A DNA stretch of 8,627 nucleotides from the NCBI GenBank assembly GCA_023247285.1, contig JAHFGU010000056.1, positions 1-8,627 on the forward strand. The letters run 5' to 3'. The notes under the pieces were generated by a model. It did no database searches. It saw only the letters and a list, made by a program, of their open reading frames with translations, and was not told where the DNA came from. This document shows, one piece after another, positions 7,887 through 8,627 of this stretch. This DNA comes from Candidatus Omnitrophota bacterium. Lineage in GTDB: Bacteria > Omnitrophota > Koll11 > Aquiviventales > Aquiviventaceae. Position 1 is the first letter of the stretch. Every line of letters starts with the position of its first letter. The translations under genes were made by a program, and so were the position numbers.

Positions 7887-7932
7887 GCTGTCTGAAAGTC
7901 GCAACAGGCTGTCGGTATGCCATCAGGCTATC
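7884..7932. repeat. Three direct near-copies of CARGCTRTC upstream of the kinase promoter
   Basis: CAAGCTGTC (7884-7892), CAGGCTGTC (7905-7913) and CAGGCTATC (7924-7932) are written on the plus strand. Start-to-start distances are 21 and 19 bp, about two helical turns each. The first copy overlaps the -35 box and the last overlaps the stop codon of the lipoprotein gene. Such phased copies upstream of a promoter look like an operator, possibly for autoregulation. This is inference from pattern only. Confidence 0.35.
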
Positions 7933-8401
7933 TCGCAGGCGCGGAGGAGGATTGAACGGCGGGTGCGGCGGCGATCTGGAGGGTTTCGAGGTGGAAGGAC
8001 TCGCTGTGCGCGCGCCGGTCGAGCGCGTAAGTCTGGGCAATCGCCAGCCGCGCCAGCCCGCACAACCCCTGCTGCTGCGGGGACTCCGCGAGGATGCGAT
8101 AGTACGCCTCCCGCGCCGGCTCCGGCTCCTGGCGCAGGGCGTGCAGCGATCCGATGACCGCGTGCGCGCGGGCCGCCCAGATCGTCCCGGGGGCAAGCCG
8201 GGCCACGCGGTCAAAGTCGGCGATGGCCGCCGCAGCCTGCTCCGGACGAGCGTGCGCCGCGTCGCGCAGCGTGGCTGCGTGCGCCGCCCGCGCATCGCGG
8301 AACATCCGCTCAGGCCGCGTCGTCGAACTGCAACCTGACGCCACGGCGACGATGCACAGGGCGCGTGTCAGCAGCGCCCTGGCGGAGAGCCGGCGGATCA
8401 T
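7928..8401 (-). CDS. Small TPR-like putative lipoprotein
   Basis: A 157-residue protein. Arg-rich residues 3-13, a hydrophobic stretch at 14-21 and the lipobox-like ASGC (C24) suggest a lipoprotein signal peptide; Ala instead of Leu at -3 makes the lipobox non-ideal. Residues 54-125 are helical and alternate in the manner of two tetratricopeptide-like repeats (AIADFDRVARLAPG, then EPAREAYYRILAESP), a fold used for protein-protein contacts. The last 25 residues are low-complexity. The ATG overlaps the stop of the preceding EpsI-type gene as ATGA, so the two are translated together, and a role in the same envelope or exopolysaccharide system is likely. No specific family was recognised. Confidence 0.8.
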   Translation of the reverse strand: MIRRLSARALLTRALCIVAVASGCSSTTRPERMFRDARAAHAATLRDAAHARPEQAAAAIADFDRVARLAPGTIWAARAHAVIGSLHALRQEPEPAREAYYRILAESPQQQGLCGLARLAIAQTYALDRRAHSESFHLETLQIAAAPAVQSSSAPAR

Positions 8402-8627
8402 CGCGAGGGCAGTTGGGCGATCACGGTGGGGGCGGCGGTATAGGAGGTCAAGAAGGCGAGCAGCCGGCGGTGCGTGGCCTGCGGGGTGTCGCGCGGGGTG
8501 GAAATGCGCACCAGCGTCCCGTAGCTGGACTTGCCCTGCACCGCATCCAGGACCAGCCAGAGCTGCTGCTGGTAATAGCTGTGCGTGATCCGGTCGCCGA
8601 CCGTAAACCAGTACCAGGCTTCGTACT
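8398..8627 (-). CDS. EpsI-type exosortase-associated protein, C-terminal part (partial)
   Basis: The gene enters from the right edge, and only the last 75 residues are present. They include YWFTVGDRIT (5-14 of the fragment), YYQQQLWLVLDAV, a conserved-looking TLVRISTP (37-44) and a final amphipathic stretch RLLAFLTSYTAAPTVIAQLP (54-73). This matches the C-terminal half of EpsI/DUF3485 domains, which occur as separate proteins or fused to exosortases in exopolysaccharide and PEP-CTERM protein-sorting loci. Whether an exosortase domain precedes it lies outside the window. Its TGA overlaps the start of the lipoprotein gene by four bases. The assignment rests on remembered family pattern and a short fragment, so it is moderately sure. 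Confidence 0.68.
   Translation of the reverse strand, partial: YEAWYWFTVGDRITHSYYQQQLWLVLDAVQGKSSYGTLVRISTPRDTPQATHRRLLAFLTSYTAAPTVIAQLPSR

Noticed and set aside
7807..7927. Possible small ORF from ATG 7923 on the minus strand reading into the kinase.
   Set aside because: It would start upstream of the likely promoter, and the added residues show no conserved motif.

Overview
The window is GC-rich and gene-dense, with short intergenic gaps, ATGA start/stop overlaps and several GTG or TTG starts. No rRNA, tRNA or CRISPR array is visible. The protein set is a sigma-54 factor, an NtrC-type regulator, an exosortase-associated EpsI domain, a DUF4340 protein, a SlyD-like FKBP and an inositol-phosphate-type CDP-alcohol transferase. 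This suggests a free-living, probably Gram-negative (diderm) environmental bacterium, perhaps an uncultured lineage of the Omnitrophota, Nitrospirota or deltaproteobacterial kind. The taxon is a guess and cannot be settled from this sequence.

Left part (1-2705). On the plus strand the last codons of an unknown gene overlap the start of a membrane-anchored DUF4340 protein made of three repeats. Converging on it from the minus strand is a two-gene operon: a secreted SlyD-like FKBP prolyl isomerase followed by a CDP-alcohol phosphatidyltransferase. The transferase gene and the DUF4340 gene overlap tail to tail by 84 bp.

Centre (2706-4309). A 144-bp divergent intergenic region separates the FKBP operon from rpoN (sigma-54). 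Just upstream of rpoN lies a near-perfect sigma-54 -24/-12 element that overlaps a possible sigma-70 -10 box, so rpoN may be autoregulated. After rpoN, starting within its stop codon, is an 11-bp perfect inverted repeat with A and T tracts. It is probably a bidirectional terminator and possibly a REP-like mobile repeat.

Right part (4310-7923, minus strand). An operon encodes a soluble PAS histidine kinase, an NtrC-family sigma-54 activator (receiver, AAA+ with GAFTGA, Fis-type helix-turn-helix) and a PocR-like plus GAF sensory protein. It has its own sigma-70-like promoter, preceded by three near-copies of a 9-bp motif. The sigma factor, its activator, the cognate kinase and an extra sensor therefore sit side by side.

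Right edge (7928-8627, minus strand). The C-terminus of an EpsI-type exosortase-associated protein is coupled by ATGA to a small TPR-like lipoprotein gene. This is the end of an exopolysaccharide/exosortase locus lying upstream of the two-component operon. A working model is that the kinase-regulator-sensor module drives sigma-54 promoters, possibly including that of rpoN and those of nearby surface-polysaccharide genes. That link is inferred from context only.
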